Shown: positions 32,821 to 43,360 of the stretch, piece after piece
Numbering within the stretch: the stretch's first letter is position 1
How the letters are laid out: every line of letters starts with the position of its first letter
Source: Rhyzopertha dominica
Lineage: Eukaryota > Arthropoda > Insecta > Coleoptera > Bostrichidae
Length of the DNA: 64,000 nucleotides
Direction: 5' to 3'
Assembly: GCA_025024175.1 (NCBI GenBank)
Contig: QCXZ01000047.1
Span: 558,001-622,000 of the forward strand
Made by a program: the position numbers and the translations under genes
The notes under the pieces: generated by a model
The model's database searches: none
What the model was told of the DNA's origin: nothing
Seen by the model: only the letters and a program-made list of their open reading frames with translations

Positions 32821-34345
32821 TTATGTTGCAAAAGTCTGAGAGCACAGCGGAGAAAGGAAAGGCGAACAAGTTATTTCTAACCATTGGTAAATAATAAAAC
32901 CTAAACTAATAATAATAATAATAATAATCATAAACGCAGTAAACTTTGGGCTTGTTAAAGGGCGATTATAGACTTGTGCGAAGGTAGTAGATCTCTGGGA
33001 CCATCCAGCTGCCTTCCGGACGGAATCTATATCTAGTCCCCTGCGCCGATGCTGATGCAGCTGCATGTCTGGTTGAGTGTGCCGAAAAAGTTGTGTATTC
33101 CTGCTGCTTCTAAAGTTCTTTTGATCCATCTTCATAGACTTTGTTTAGAATCCCTACAAAAAGGTCTTCGAGTGCTTAAAAATAAATAATCTTCCTTCTC
33201 TCTAATTGATTTAGTGATTTTTAGATAGTCACATAAGCATGTTGCTACACATGAAGCAGGATTATTCGTAAAAAAAGGTACTTCTAGACAAGGTTGAGGT
33301 CTGACTAGGGCCGAAGTCTTAATAAGATCAGATGTTAAAATAGTTACACCTTCTAATGATCTAATAATCCCATATAATTTAATTAAGGACAAAGTCTGCA
33401 TGCGTCGAGCTGTAGTTAATGCTAATAATATAATTAACTTTTTTGACAATTTATGCAAAGGCAATTCTTGATTTGGAGCTTTAGTTGCCAACAATTCTAC
33501 AACCCTATGAGAGTCCCAAGTGAAACAGTACCTGCATGACGCTGGACGTAATCTTGCAATACCCCTAAGGAACCTCCTAACCTCAGAATTATGGCCGATG
33601 TCAGCCCCTAGAATAAGAGAAGGCTGAACTGTGGGAATTAAATGTTAAAAATGGCATTTTCTGGAACCCCTTTACATAAGAACGCCTGCCTGATAATAGC
33701 CCGGCAACCAAAGGAGACGAAAGCGTGAATTCATCTGGACCCAGAAAGACTGGAACTTCCTCTAATAATTTATTAAACAGAGGGTACCATGGCTGAGAAG
33801 GCCAAAATGATACTACCATGATGCATTCCGCTTCCTCAGATACAATTTTATTTAGGATTCTAAGTATGAGGGCAAAAGGAAGGAGGAAAAGCTTAAAAGA
33901 ACATGTCTTTTCAAGGATACGTAAATGCATCAGTACTTATAGAATCATTATCTAAATGCCAGGAATAAAAATCCGAGCACTTGGTGTTAATTCTTAACGC
34001 AAAAGATCTATAGATGGAGTGTCAAACTTATTAATAATTATCTCAAAGAAATAAGATCCCAATTCCCAGTCTGTCACACTAGAAATTTTCCTCTATTTGA
34101 AGTTACCCGGAATCTTCAGATTTTATGTAAGCTGTAAGTAACCATATATTCATACATTCACACCAAATTCTTTTTGCCAAATCAGATAATTCTGGGTATT
34201 GTATACTACCCGTCTTCCTGATCTAAGCCAGAGCTGTTTAATTATCTACTCGAACCAGAATCCTGCAATTACGTTTAGAAGCAAAACACTTTAGACCTAG
34301 GAAGATTGCAAGTAATTCCAAGTAATTTATGTGTTTTCTGGTGTA
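32821..34345 (-). pseudogene. DIRS retrotransposon: RNase H and tyrosine recombinase
   Basis: Minus strand. RNase H region near 34320-34100 (NYLEFLAIFLGLKCFASKRN, RILVRVDN, RKTGSIQYPELSDLAKRIW), then SFWPSQPWYPLFNKLL (33601-33930, the segment after RNase H). The tyrosine recombinase follows at 33494-32960: KLIILLALTTARRMQTLSLI (first catalytic Arg), SDLIKTSALVRPQPCLEVPF, then GLDIDSVRKAAGWSQRSTTF and AQVYNRPL (the nucleophile Tyr). Stops and frameshifts at several points; the HxxR segment is scrambled. DIRS elements insert a circular cDNA by recombination instead of using an integrase. Confidence 0.85.
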
Positions 34346-34382
34346 AGATGCATGTTAAACTTATACTATTCGTTTTATTAGT

Positions 34383-35210
34383 TGAAGTTGCCGACGACTG
34401 CGCGTGTGCCTGCATTAAGGTGACAGGATACAATTTAAAAATAAGACTAGACATATGTCAGAAGTGTATAGTGTTGTGATAATTTAATTTATTATAAAAT
34501 ATTAAAGAATACGGGGTAATTTTGTTTATATCTTATCAGGTGAGTTATCACTGAGTACCTATGCATGCTTAGTTCTGCTTTGCTTCTTGCTACAGTCTAT
34601 GTAAACGATTAGAACATTGATGTGTTGACACTAATGAGCTCAAGAGCAAAAATATAAATTAAGAGATATTATTAGATAGGGAGGCTACCTAGCACTTCGG
34701 TGCAGACTGTTGAGTCAGATGCTACATTGGTGTAGTTGGCCATATTGCCTGCAGAGGTAGTCGACTGTATGTGTTCTGTGCAACAGTCAGTTCGATTATT
34801 AAACCATAAGGAAGTAGCGATGCTAAGCTATTGAGTTGCTACATTAGTTGGTAGTCGAGTTTTATTGAGCTTCCTAGTAGTTATGGATGCATATTCCTTC
34901 CGTGAGTATAAATAACAGGATATTCAAACAGCTAATGTAGATGTTGACACACTGTTGTTAGTGAACGTGTGCTAGGTACTCATAAGATAATTTTTGATAG
35001 TTTCTCGGCGACAATTCTTGCCCCCCTGGAGTAGACTGACAGGCTCCCGCTCAAGAATCAATTGGCCTTGCTGTCTTGAGGAAATCAGTGATAAACTGTG
35101 AGTGTTGTCTTTGCTGTCTTTTAACAAAATTAATATTAGTGAAGTGCGATAATAAGTGCAGCATATAGTAACTAGATTAGGAAAATTAGCGGGATCTTTA
35201 TTAAAGGGTC
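34383..35210 (+). repeat. Proposed 5' LTR of the nested gypsy
   Basis: The first 42 bases (TGAAGTTGCCGACGACTGCG...) recur at 49880-49921, just after a purine-rich tract at the end of the pol region. The proposed LTR ends at ...GGTCCTAACA before a primer-binding-like site at 35211. Only the first 42 bases can be compared, because the other copy is cut. Confidence 0.4.
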
Positions 35211-35230
35211 CTAACATATCAGAAGTGGGA
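35211..35230 (+). other. Primer-binding-site-like sequence
   Basis: TATCAGAAGTGGGATACACT resembles the TGGTATCAGAAGTGGGAT type of primer-binding site in gypsy elements and lies about 60 bases before the gag start. Confidence 0.45.
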
Positions 35231-35287
35231 TACACTCACGATCAGGCAATGTGTTACTCTACTCCCTTATTTAACAGATATACAACT

Positions 35288-36170
35288 ATGAGTAAACGTG
35301 GGCGGCAGGTTGCGGCAAATGCGGGGAAAAGGTTGAGACTTGAGGAAGGTGTAGAGCTAGGTCAGAATTTGTCATCGGTATGCCCTCTTGACGGTAGTAC
35401 TAATAGTGAAACTGAAGTTGGAAGCAGGGAAAGTAATGCTCAGGGCATTGAACAACTGACAAATGTTATGCGGGAAGTTTTCGCCAAACTTTCGTCAGGA
35501 CCTGCTAGTTCTTCAGGATTTAAGGGAGACGCTCTTCCACATTTTAACCCAGAAGACGGGGAACAGAATATTGTTGCATGGTGTAAGAAGGTTGAAGAAT
35601 TAAGAGATGTTTTCCACTGGTCTGAAGTATACATGGGAGGAATGGAAAAATAAACTGATTAGAGCTTTTCCAAGTGCTCGAGACTATGCGGAGCAGTTGG
35701 ATGAAATGATGAGACGAAAAAAGGGCATTTGGAAAGTTATACCAGATATTATTATGAAAAACTTGCTCTAATCAACGCTTGTTAAAATATTTCTGGACAA
35801 AACGCGGTTTCGTGTATCATACACGGTTTACAAGATGATCACGTGAAAACAGCTGCACGTGCGGGAAACTACGCAGAACCAGAGGATCTATTTATTTATT
35901 TATTTATTTGCGTACTATAAATACTAATAATAGTTTCCGCCCTCGAGAAGCTAAATATAATAATAGAATGTCGTCAAACGATAAGGGACGTGGAAATGCA
36001 TTAAGGGAAAATGCAGGAAGCAGATGTTTTAGATGTAACAAGGTCGGATACAAACAAAAATATTGCATGCTTGCAGAAAAGAAGAAAATTTGCAATTTCT
36101 GCAAAAAGATAGGACATGAAGAAGAACGATGCTTCGCGAAGAGAGACAACAGACTTTCAGCTAAGGCCAA
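35288..36170 (+). pseudogene. gag: Gag of the nested gypsy
   Basis: The ATG at 35288 starts MSKRGRQVAANAGKRLRLEE. After a frameshift near 35635 come the gag signatures WEEWKNKLIRAFPSARDYAE and QLDEMMRRKKG, again broken near 35750, with a (TTTA)n tract at 35888-35911. Two zinc knuckles follow in another frame (36024-36131). The first reads CFRCNKVGYKQKYC, with Tyr in place of the conserved His; the second, CNFCKKIGHEEERC, is intact. Particle protein that binds the RNA genome; dead here. Confidence 0.8.
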
Positions 36171-36176
36171 TACTAT

Positions 36177-36870
36177 GTGGTAGATAAAAATGCTAAGTAC
36201 TTCAAGAAGGGTTTGATTAACGGAATTCCGACCAGGGCGTACATTGATCCAGGCAGTTCGTGTACAAACATATCTAAAAGCGAATTAGAAAAATTGGGAT
36301 TACAGATGGATAGTTCAAAGACTGTGCTTATACAAGTTTACGGTAATTCTGTTATTTCATCTTTGGAAACATTACAGTGTAAAATTAAAATTGACGATGT
36401 TGAGTGTGACGTAAGTGTAAATGTTGTGCACGATTCTGTGCAAGAAGTGCCTTTATTAATTGGTAGGTCGTTTACCGAACAGCCGCATGTCAAATTTGTC
36501 AAGGACTATACAACTCTAAAGTTTTTGTGTCAATTACCGGAGGCAAACACAAGCAAAGACATCAATAAAATAGGATTGTGTGCTTCTAAACAAGTGGTTA
36601 TACCACCAAATTATCTATATAATACGCCAGTGACAATAAAAAGTCAATTCGAAGGAGATTTATTTGTTGATGCCAGCTTAAGGCTAAAGGAAAATCAGGA
36701 GTGTTGCATTCCCCGAGTTGTGTTAAGTGTATTTGATAACATTAGTGAACCAGTGTTACCCGTGATTAATCTTTCTGATCAGGACTTTGTGATCAGGAAG
36801 GAAGATCTCATTGCGCGAGCTTGGCCATGTTCACGTGCAAACTTTCCGCATGAAAAAGTATTCAAGATTA
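36177..36870 (+). pseudogene. Aspartic protease region of the nested gypsy
   Basis: Open for about 230 codons. The active-site motif appears as YIDPGSSCTNIS (DPGS instead of the usual DTGA/S) near 36243, and the second conserved element as EVPLLIGRSF near 36447. It ends at ...EKVFKI, and the next codons are found at 42747 (NEKNMPELPLDKINHG) after removal of the LINE insertion and one AAGATTA copy. Confidence 0.8.
36864..36870 (+). repeat. Target duplication AAGATTA (left copy) of the LINE
   Basis: AAGATTA recurs at 42740-42746 on the far side of the LINE. Joining through one copy restores the gypsy frame (VFKI/NEKNMPEL). Confidence 0.85.
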
Positions 36871-36879
36871 TCGTCACGA

Positions 36880-37820
36880 CAGATCATCAGCAACTAGTAA
36901 CAAGTCAAGAGGCGGTGGAGTGTTCACTGCAGTAAAACGTCAATTTCCTTCACATAAATTGCTATCCAGCTCTAATGATGTCGAGGAAATTTTGGTGAAG
37001 GTGCACTGTGATCGTGAATCTGTGATAGTTGGTGTAGTCTATATTCCTCCTGGATCATCGCTGCAGTATTACTCGAATCATGCTTCTTCGGTCGAGAATA
37101 TCATTTCCAATAATGAAGATACCTCCATCTTAATTACTGGTGATTACAACCTGCCCAATATTATTTGGCATAAGGATCCTGATCTCCCAGGATTTTATGG
37201 AACCGAAATCAACATTGACATTGAAGTCTGCATCTGTGATAGGTTTTCATTGCTAGGATTGACTCAGTTCAACAATATTTTGAATTGCAATAATGTAATT
37301 TTGGATCTAGTTTTCTCGAATAACTGTGATATAGTTGTTACTGAATGTTTACCTCTTACAAACTGTGATATTTTTCATCCACCCTTAGAAATTAATTACT
37401 TTAAATACAATGAACTAAAAACCCCCACATACTATTTTTACGACTTTAAGAATGCAAATTATGAAGCCTTAAATTGGTTATTATGTAGCGTCGATTGGAG
37501 CATCCTGTATAACAGTAATGATATTAATCAATGTGTTGATCATTTCTATTTTATTTTGGAAGATATTATGGAGCGTTGTGTAACTAAACGAATAAATAAC
37601 AAATCAAATTTTCCTTCTTGGTTCAACAAAGATATTATTAAACTCGTTAAAAGTAAACGTCATATCCATCGCAAATTTAAAATATCTAAGTCTGATGCAG
37701 ATTATTCTGACTGTTGAACTAAGAAAACGATGCAAAATCATGGTGCGGGAAGCTTACTCCGATTATATTTCTAATGTAGAAAATTCTATTCCTAATAACA
37801 CCAAATTGTTCTGGAAATAT
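36880..37820 (+). pseudogene. LINE endonuclease and linker, first part
   Basis: Endonuclease motifs: SRGGGVFTAVKRQ at the truncated start, VGVVYIPPGSS near 37033, ITGDYNLPNIIW near 37133, LDLVFSNN near 37302. Linker: FPSWFNKDIIKLVKSKRHIH near 37609. A frameshift near 37708 moves to the frame with RCKIMVREAYSDYI and ends at KLFWKY, interrupted by the ATAT duplication. The His of the final SDH is replaced in this copy (CDIFHPPLEI). Not functional. Confidence 0.85.
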
Positions 37821-38218
37821 CGCTCCGTTGATGGAAAAGTGACACATTTAAAAATGTCAAGATTTGCAGGAGAACCATTTTAAATATTCGAATAAAATGA
37901 AACACCAAATTTTCATAGAAAAATGCTTATTATTTGAGTGCATTTAATACTTATACCTGCGTTAGGTTGTCCTTTTTGAAACCATGTAGTACAGTTTTAG
38001 TATTTAGTTAAATTCACCTCAGTTGTGTGCTATATATATCACTTATATGTAGTTGTGACACTTTTCTTTAGAAGCAGATGTTATTTTAATAATTTGTAGA
38101 AAGTACTATTTCTTGTTTTATGAAGACTTTATTGACAAACTGTATTTTATATACATACTTATGTATAAAACAGAACACTAGTATTATAAAAAAAAATAAA
38201 CTAAAAATGAGTTCTTGG

Positions 38219-40368
38219 TTACAAGTTATTATAAAATTCAGTATAACGGTAATGAATATGTTTAAGCCTCAATAATTCCAATAACCCTCGCTTCTTCTGC
38301 TCGGGAATTATTATTTTGTCTTTGTATAGTTGTTGCAAAGTTAATGTGTTTCCCTTCTTAGTTACTGCTCTAGGTTTTTTTATGTTTACTACGTTATAAT
38401 CTTCTTGGGCGTAGGACATCTTGTAAAGGATTTTAAAAGGATCTTCCTTCTCAATTTTTATTATTCTCATATTAGATATCTTGCTATCTTCATCATTACT
38501 CCTGCCGTCTATGTTTCCAATTATTTCATTTAATTTTTTTAAATCAAAAAAGTCTTTGAATGACATTGCCTGCACTTTGTAGGGCCTTCCAGTTTTTTTT
38601 TGCACTTTTAATTAGAGCGACGTATTCTGTTGGTGTAAAAATTGGTCCTGACTTTAAAGCACGTTTCACCTGGCCCTCAATCACAGAATGTGCAGAATCT
38701 CCTTCGTTCTGTGTGTGTCCCATTAAGAGAAATTTATGCGTTATAGATTTTATATTTGTGTTCGTCATTAAGGCATAGATATACATTGTCAGAATGTAAC
38801 GGTTTTTCTGCTGGCCCACACAGTTGTCAGAGTAGAATACAATTTCAACTGCACCATCAGGATTTGATGTTGATACCTCTTCTATATAGAAGAGGTATCA
38901 ACATCATATGCATATGCTTTAGGAGACAAGAACCAATTTCATTGGCTCCTCTTCGCCCTTGAGTTTCATCCCATACGTAACAGTAGCACTGGTCCTGGTT
39001 TTTTGGTCGCATTTCGTATACTGTAAAATTTAAAACATTCAGCTTTGACTTATAGTAGAATGTTGATGTATCTCCCTGAGGACATGGCATAACTGCTTGT
39101 AGATCAAAACAAGCTACAACATAATTTTGATCAATTTTTCCTTTATTAGTTTGTTTTTCAACACGAGATAATTCTTTTTCGGATAAATGTATTTCATATT
39201 CGTCTTTCAAATGCTCTTTATCGGCTTCAGAAGCATTTTCGTAGGTCGCGCAAACTCCACATTGATCCTTTTTTGGTTTAAAAAAGGAAATATTGAATTC
39301 GTGGTTGAAAATTTGGTGATAAATTAAATATTTTGCGTATGGTGCTTTTTTCTCAATGCATTGCTGAACATAGTCTCTATGCAGGTCACGTAAACTCTTT
39401 CCACCTTCAATGAATTCACGAGAAGAACGAGCCCTTGTGTAGTGACTTTCAATCCTGGGGATGGAGTTAATATGGTTTCGGATTCCTTCTTTTATACCTG
39501 CATCAAGTTTTGGATGATTTCCATGCTTTCCTCGTAAATCGTTTGAAATCATTCCGCCAACTCCATTCCGTTTCTCAATCACTGTTCTTATTGGTCTGTC
39601 TGTAATATCCAGAGTAGATTTGAAAAATATTTTGCAAGCGTGAATACGATCTCCGTTAATAACAAAATGAAAGGCATTGTTATCGCGTCGTTTGTTTTCA
39701 TTCCGAGGATACTGATATTTAGGTTTAATAGAGGACATACATGACGATAAATAGTTTCGTTGTCTCTGTGAGTTTCCAAGAGCCCAATAATTTTCGAAAA
39801 TATATTGGCGGGATTCTGCAGAAACTCTTGAATTGCATTTCAGTTTACAGGTATCCCCGCAGGGAGCTTTCATTTCTCTTGCCTTAATAACTCGTGCTGA
39901 CTATGAAGATGACACATATTCTTTTCCTGAATTTCTAGCTATCTTTGCTGAATTTTTTTTCCAAAGCAACCTATTACATTTGCGTTTCTTGGTTCTCTTT
40001 ATAGTAATATCATTTTCTGCAATAGCGTTTGTGTTGTCTTCTACAACTGCCATTTCTGTATTACTTGATAATATTTCACTTTCACATTCTGATGAGCTTT
40101 CACTGTTGGAACTGGAGTAGTCTGGATCTTTATCTGAATCATCAGATCTGTAAAATGGATCCTCATCATCAGAATCAAACAAACGGTCCTTGTCTAAGTT
40201 TTCCAAAGTAACTAGATTCGGTGCAGTATACTCAGTTTCTGAGACAAAGTAATCAGCATCACCGGCAGTATTACTTTCGGTAACCTGACAACGTGAAACA
40301 TTATCGTCATTCATTTCTTGGGCTAGCTTCATAATCAATTGAGATCGTTTGGACGTCATTTTGGCCAA
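38219..40368 (-). pseudogene. Sola-like (DUF7869-type) transposase, nearly intact
   Basis: About 710 codons from the ATG at 40368. Acidic N-terminus (residues 55-115, DSDDEDPFYRSDDSDKDPDY), then a basic segment (KRTKKRKCNRLLWKK). Cys module CGDTCKLKCN...FENYW, then GGMISNDLRGKHGNHPKLDA, helical IDQNY/FFKPKKDQCGVCATYE, ACFDLQAVMPCPQGDTSTFY, CYCYVWDETQGRRGANEIGS, YSDNCVGQQKNR, GHTQNEGDSAHSVIEGQVKR, and a C-terminal KPYKV-like segment. Asp in FDLQA, Asp in SDNC and acidic residues of NEGD are candidate catalytic residues of a DDE-type nuclease; I infer this. Three lesions only: in-frame TAG at 39903-39901, a 40-bp palindrome with frameshift at 38866-38905, and an indel in an A9 run near 38600. 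Confidence 0.8.
38866..38905. repeat. Perfect 40-bp palindrome inside the Sola-like gene
   Basis: GATGTTGATACCTCTTCTAT is followed directly by its exact reverse complement. It duplicates in inverted form the coding sequence for EEVSTS and shifts the frame between the QGRRGANEIGS and YSDNC segments, a typical outcome of template switching at a fork. Confidence 0.95.
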
Positions 40369-40804
40369 ATAACGCTACTTAACCTATAAAAGAGGTTGTC
40401 ATATTACAAAATTTACTTTGCCAACAGTTGAAGAAAAACGTCACATTTCAAAATTTGAGGTTATAATATAGTCATAAATAAACCATTTGCTTATAAAAAT
40501 ATGTAGAAAAAAGTCATATTTCAAAAAGTGACGTTTTATCATGTATGCATTCAAACCAAGTTCACTTACCTTTTAAGCAAAAACGACACAATGCAAATAT
40601 GACGGTTTTCTTTACACGTTGAACAAAGCACAACAGGCCACCTCAAGAACTAACTCGCAACTGACGGTATTCCATAAAAGGTTATTTCAATTTTGGTATA
40701 TTCAGAAGTGACACTTCTGCCCTCTAGCGACGAAGGGCAAGAACTACATTTGTGTCAATTTTCTGCATAAATGTATTGGTCTTTTGGAATGATTTTGATA
40801 AATT

Positions 40805-40830
40805 AACTCAAAAATGGGTATTTTTGAGTT
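40805..40830. repeat. Subterminal hairpin of the Sola-like element
   Basis: AACTCAAAAAT-GGGT-ATTTTTGAGTT, 11-bp arms and 4-nt loop, adjoining the right terminal repeat. Confidence 0.85.
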
Positions 40831-40859
40831 GTGTCACTTTTCTATCAACGGAGCGATAT

Positions 40860-42556
40860 ATTAAATCCAAAAATAAAAACTGTAATTCGGTGCCTGGTTT
40901 TTTGCACCATGGAGAAAAACATGCATCAGATGGAGCTGACATTGCTGCGCTTCTGGCAAGCTACTTTGGTTCTACTTATAAGCCATTTATGCCTTTGGAT
41001 AATTCTGATTTAGAAAAATCACTAAAAAAACCCAGTTTCTTACAACAAACTTTTTATTTCTGTTGAGGAGCTTAACAAAAGTCTAAGAGAGGTGGCGGTT
41101 GATGGTATGGCAGGTCCTGACTTAATTCCTCCTATTTTTATTAAAAGTTGTGCTGAATCTTTAGCATTCCCCCTTTTAATAATCTATAATATTTCACTTT
41201 CTCAAGGCAACTTTCCAGACTATTGGAAAATGTGTTATTCTATTCCTATTTTTAAAAAGGGGGATAGGTCTGATGTGACAAACTATCGACCGATTACTAT
41301 TCAGTCATGTATTCCTAAAATTCTTGACAAACTTGTCACTACCAAATTATCTTTTATTTTTAAGGAAACTATTATTGATGAACAGCACGGGTTTTTGTCG
41401 GGTAAATCAACCGTTACTAATTTGTTTTCATACGTAAATTATATCTGTAATTGTTTAGAGAGGGGCTTTGTGGTTGACGCTGTTTACACTGACTTCAGCA
41501 AAGCTTTTGATAGTATCAACCATGAAAGATTGGTATGTAAATTGGGTGGGTACGGTTTGTGTGGACCGCTTTTGTCTTGGATAGAATCATTCCTTACTAA
41601 TCGTGCTCACATCTTGAATATCAATGGTTATAGGTCAGATCCTTTTAATTCAACGTCAGGAGTTACTCAGGGATCCCACTTAGGCCCTTTGTTGTTTTTG
41701 TTATACATAAACGATATTAAAGATGAAATACAATTTTCAAAATTTCTGCTATTTGCTGACGATCTAAAAATTTTCTTAAATATTAAATGTTATAATGACC
41801 ATGTCAATTTTCAAAGTGATTTGGATCGTATTTATAGGTGGTGTGTTAGGAACGGCCTTGATTTAAACCCAGATAAGTGTAAATCAATCTGTTTCTGCAG
41901 GAAGAGCATTATCACTGTTTATCCATACTTTTTAAATGGCATACGGTTGGAGAATGTGCAGTTTATCAGAGACCTTGGGGTAATTGTTGACTCCAAATTA
42001 AAATTTAATTACCATATTGATAGCATCGTATCCAAAGCCAGTAAAATGTTAGGATTCTTAAAAAGGTCAACAAAAGACTTTGTAAGCATTCGTTCCTTAA
42101 TAGTTTTATATTCTAGTCTTGTACGTAGCATTGTAGATTACTGTAGTTTAATTTGGTCACCTTATTTTGTGTTTCAAGTAACTAGATTGGAAAATGTTCA
42201 GAAAAAATTTGTAAAATACTTATAAGTCTAAAATTACCTTCAGTAACGAATTGTACTCTTATTTTTTTAACTATTTTGGTCTTCATTTTTTATCAACTCG
42301 GCGCACTTATTTCGACATTTGCTTTACTCAAAAGGTTCTCAGTGGGCAGTGTAACTGTATGGAACTTGTGGGAACGTTTTTACTGCATGTACCTCAGCGC
42401 ATAGTTCGTAACACTCCGTTACTGCAGGTTTCTACCCACAGAACGTTGTATGGTTGCAACTGCCCAAGGGATAGATGTAGTCTAAGTGTTAATCTTTTCT
42501 GTAATAACCTAGATCTTTTTTCTAAAAACTGCAAATTTAAAGCAGATTTAAAATGA
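40860..42556 (+). pseudogene. LINE linker, reverse transcriptase and C-terminus, second part
   Basis: Starts IKSKNKNCNSVPGF directly after the ATAT duplication. A frameshift near 41050 leads to the long RT frame (41092-42225): DGMAGPDLIPPIFIKSC, NYRPITIQSCIPKILDKLVT, QHGFLSGKSTVTNLFSYV, TDFSKAFDSINHERL near 41490, GVTQGSHLGPLLFLLYINDI near 41659, LLFADDLKIF near 41748 (FADD intact), SRIVDYCSLIWSP-like end. A further frameshift near 42225 leads to VLSGQCNCMELVGTFLLHVP and the end of the ORF at 42556. It copies LINE RNA at the nick made by the endonuclease; inactive through frameshifts. Confidence 0.92.
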
Positions 42557-42674
42557 GTTCTAAAATTTTAAACTCCTTTTCTCCATGTTGTGTAGTAGTT
42601 ACTTCTTGATTCATTTNTTATTGTATATTATATGTTTAGATATTTTGTAAATTGCTTGAGGGCGTTAAATAAAG

Positions 42675-42675
<1 letters not shown>

Positions 42676-42739
<64 letters not shown>
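42676..42739. repeat. (ATT)n microsatellite tail of the LINE
   Basis: About 21 ATT units following TTAAATAAAG. Such simple-repeat tails replace poly(A) in several CR1/Jockey-like families; the LINE at 32.3 kb ends the same way. Confidence 0.95.
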
Positions 42740-42740
<1 letters not shown>

Positions 42741-43096
42741 AGATTAACGAAAAGAATATGCCGGAATTACCTCTTGATAAAATTAACCATGGATCCCTGA
42801 GTGATACAGAACGAAATCAACTAATTAAATTAATTCAGGAACATAGAGATTGCTTCTCCGAGGGTTACGGCGATTTGGGATGTTTAGCCTCGGGCGATGA
42901 CGAAATGGTTATACGCTTAATGGAAGAAAGGCCGTTTGCCTATCGTCCGTACAGGATGTTGCCGAACGAGAAAGATACAGTGAAGGTGATATTGGGCGAA
43001 CTGCTTCAAAATGATATTAGAGAATCGCAATCTAATTACTGTTCACCATTGATCCTAGTTAAAAAAAAGACGGTACTGATCGCATGTGTGTAGACT
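42740..43096 (+). pseudogene. Nested gypsy: start of reverse transcriptase
   Basis: Right copy of AAGATTA (42740-42746), then NEKNMPELPLDKINHGSLSD, FAYRPYRMLPNEKDTVKVIL and SNYCSPLILVKKK, the fingers of a gypsy RT. A base gained in an A8 run near 43068 shifts the frame; the next frame reads DGTDRMCVDY, then the sequence changes at about 43097. Confidence 0.85.
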
Positions 43097-43360
43097 ACCT
43101 TTATCACAGAGTATGCAAACAGTTTACACATAAAAGAGTAACTTACCCAATATACATATCTTCAAACATACAAATTGTTCATTTCTACTATTGGTTGAAG
43201 TAGTGTGTCACTTGAAATTATTCTAAACTTTTATTGAGGGTTTATAAGTACTATTTTGAAAAATTAGCTTTTAATTGAACATTTTTTGAATAAGTTGCAA
43301 TACTTAATATACATAATATACATTTGCAGCCAATGCCATTTATGTCAAATAATTTGTAGG

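Larger units (their letters stand above)
37821..40855. mobile_element. Sola-like DNA transposon, 3035 bp, with TIRs and ATAT duplication
   Basis: Terminal inverted repeats of 25 bp: 37821-37845 (CGCTCCGTTGATGGAAAAGT, then GACAC) and the complement of 40831-40855, one mismatch (G/A at position 13). Target duplication ATAT at 37817-37820 and 40856-40859. Removing the element and one ATAT gives TTC TGG AAA TAT ATT AAA TCC, which restores the LINE frame as FWKYIKSKNKN. A 4-bp AWWT duplication is the published signature of the Sola superfamily. The element carries one long minus-strand transposase-like gene. Subterminal hairpins lie at 40707-40723 and 40805-40830. Confidence 0.88.
36871..42739 (+). 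mobile_element. Jockey/CR1-like LINE, split by a Sola-like transposon
   Basis: 5'-truncated LINE of about 2.83 kb without its insert. Endonuclease (36900-37690), linker (to 37820 and from 40860), RT (41050-42556) and a (ATT)n tail at 42676-42739. The 7-bp duplication AAGATTA borders it. It is similar in plan, including the TTA-rich tail, to the LINE at 29.5-32.3 kb, but diverged in sequence. Confidence 0.9.

Noticed and set aside
42632..42760. Open frame with a poly-tyrosine run
   Set aside because: It is a translation of the (ATT)n LINE tail joined to gypsy RT; not a protein.
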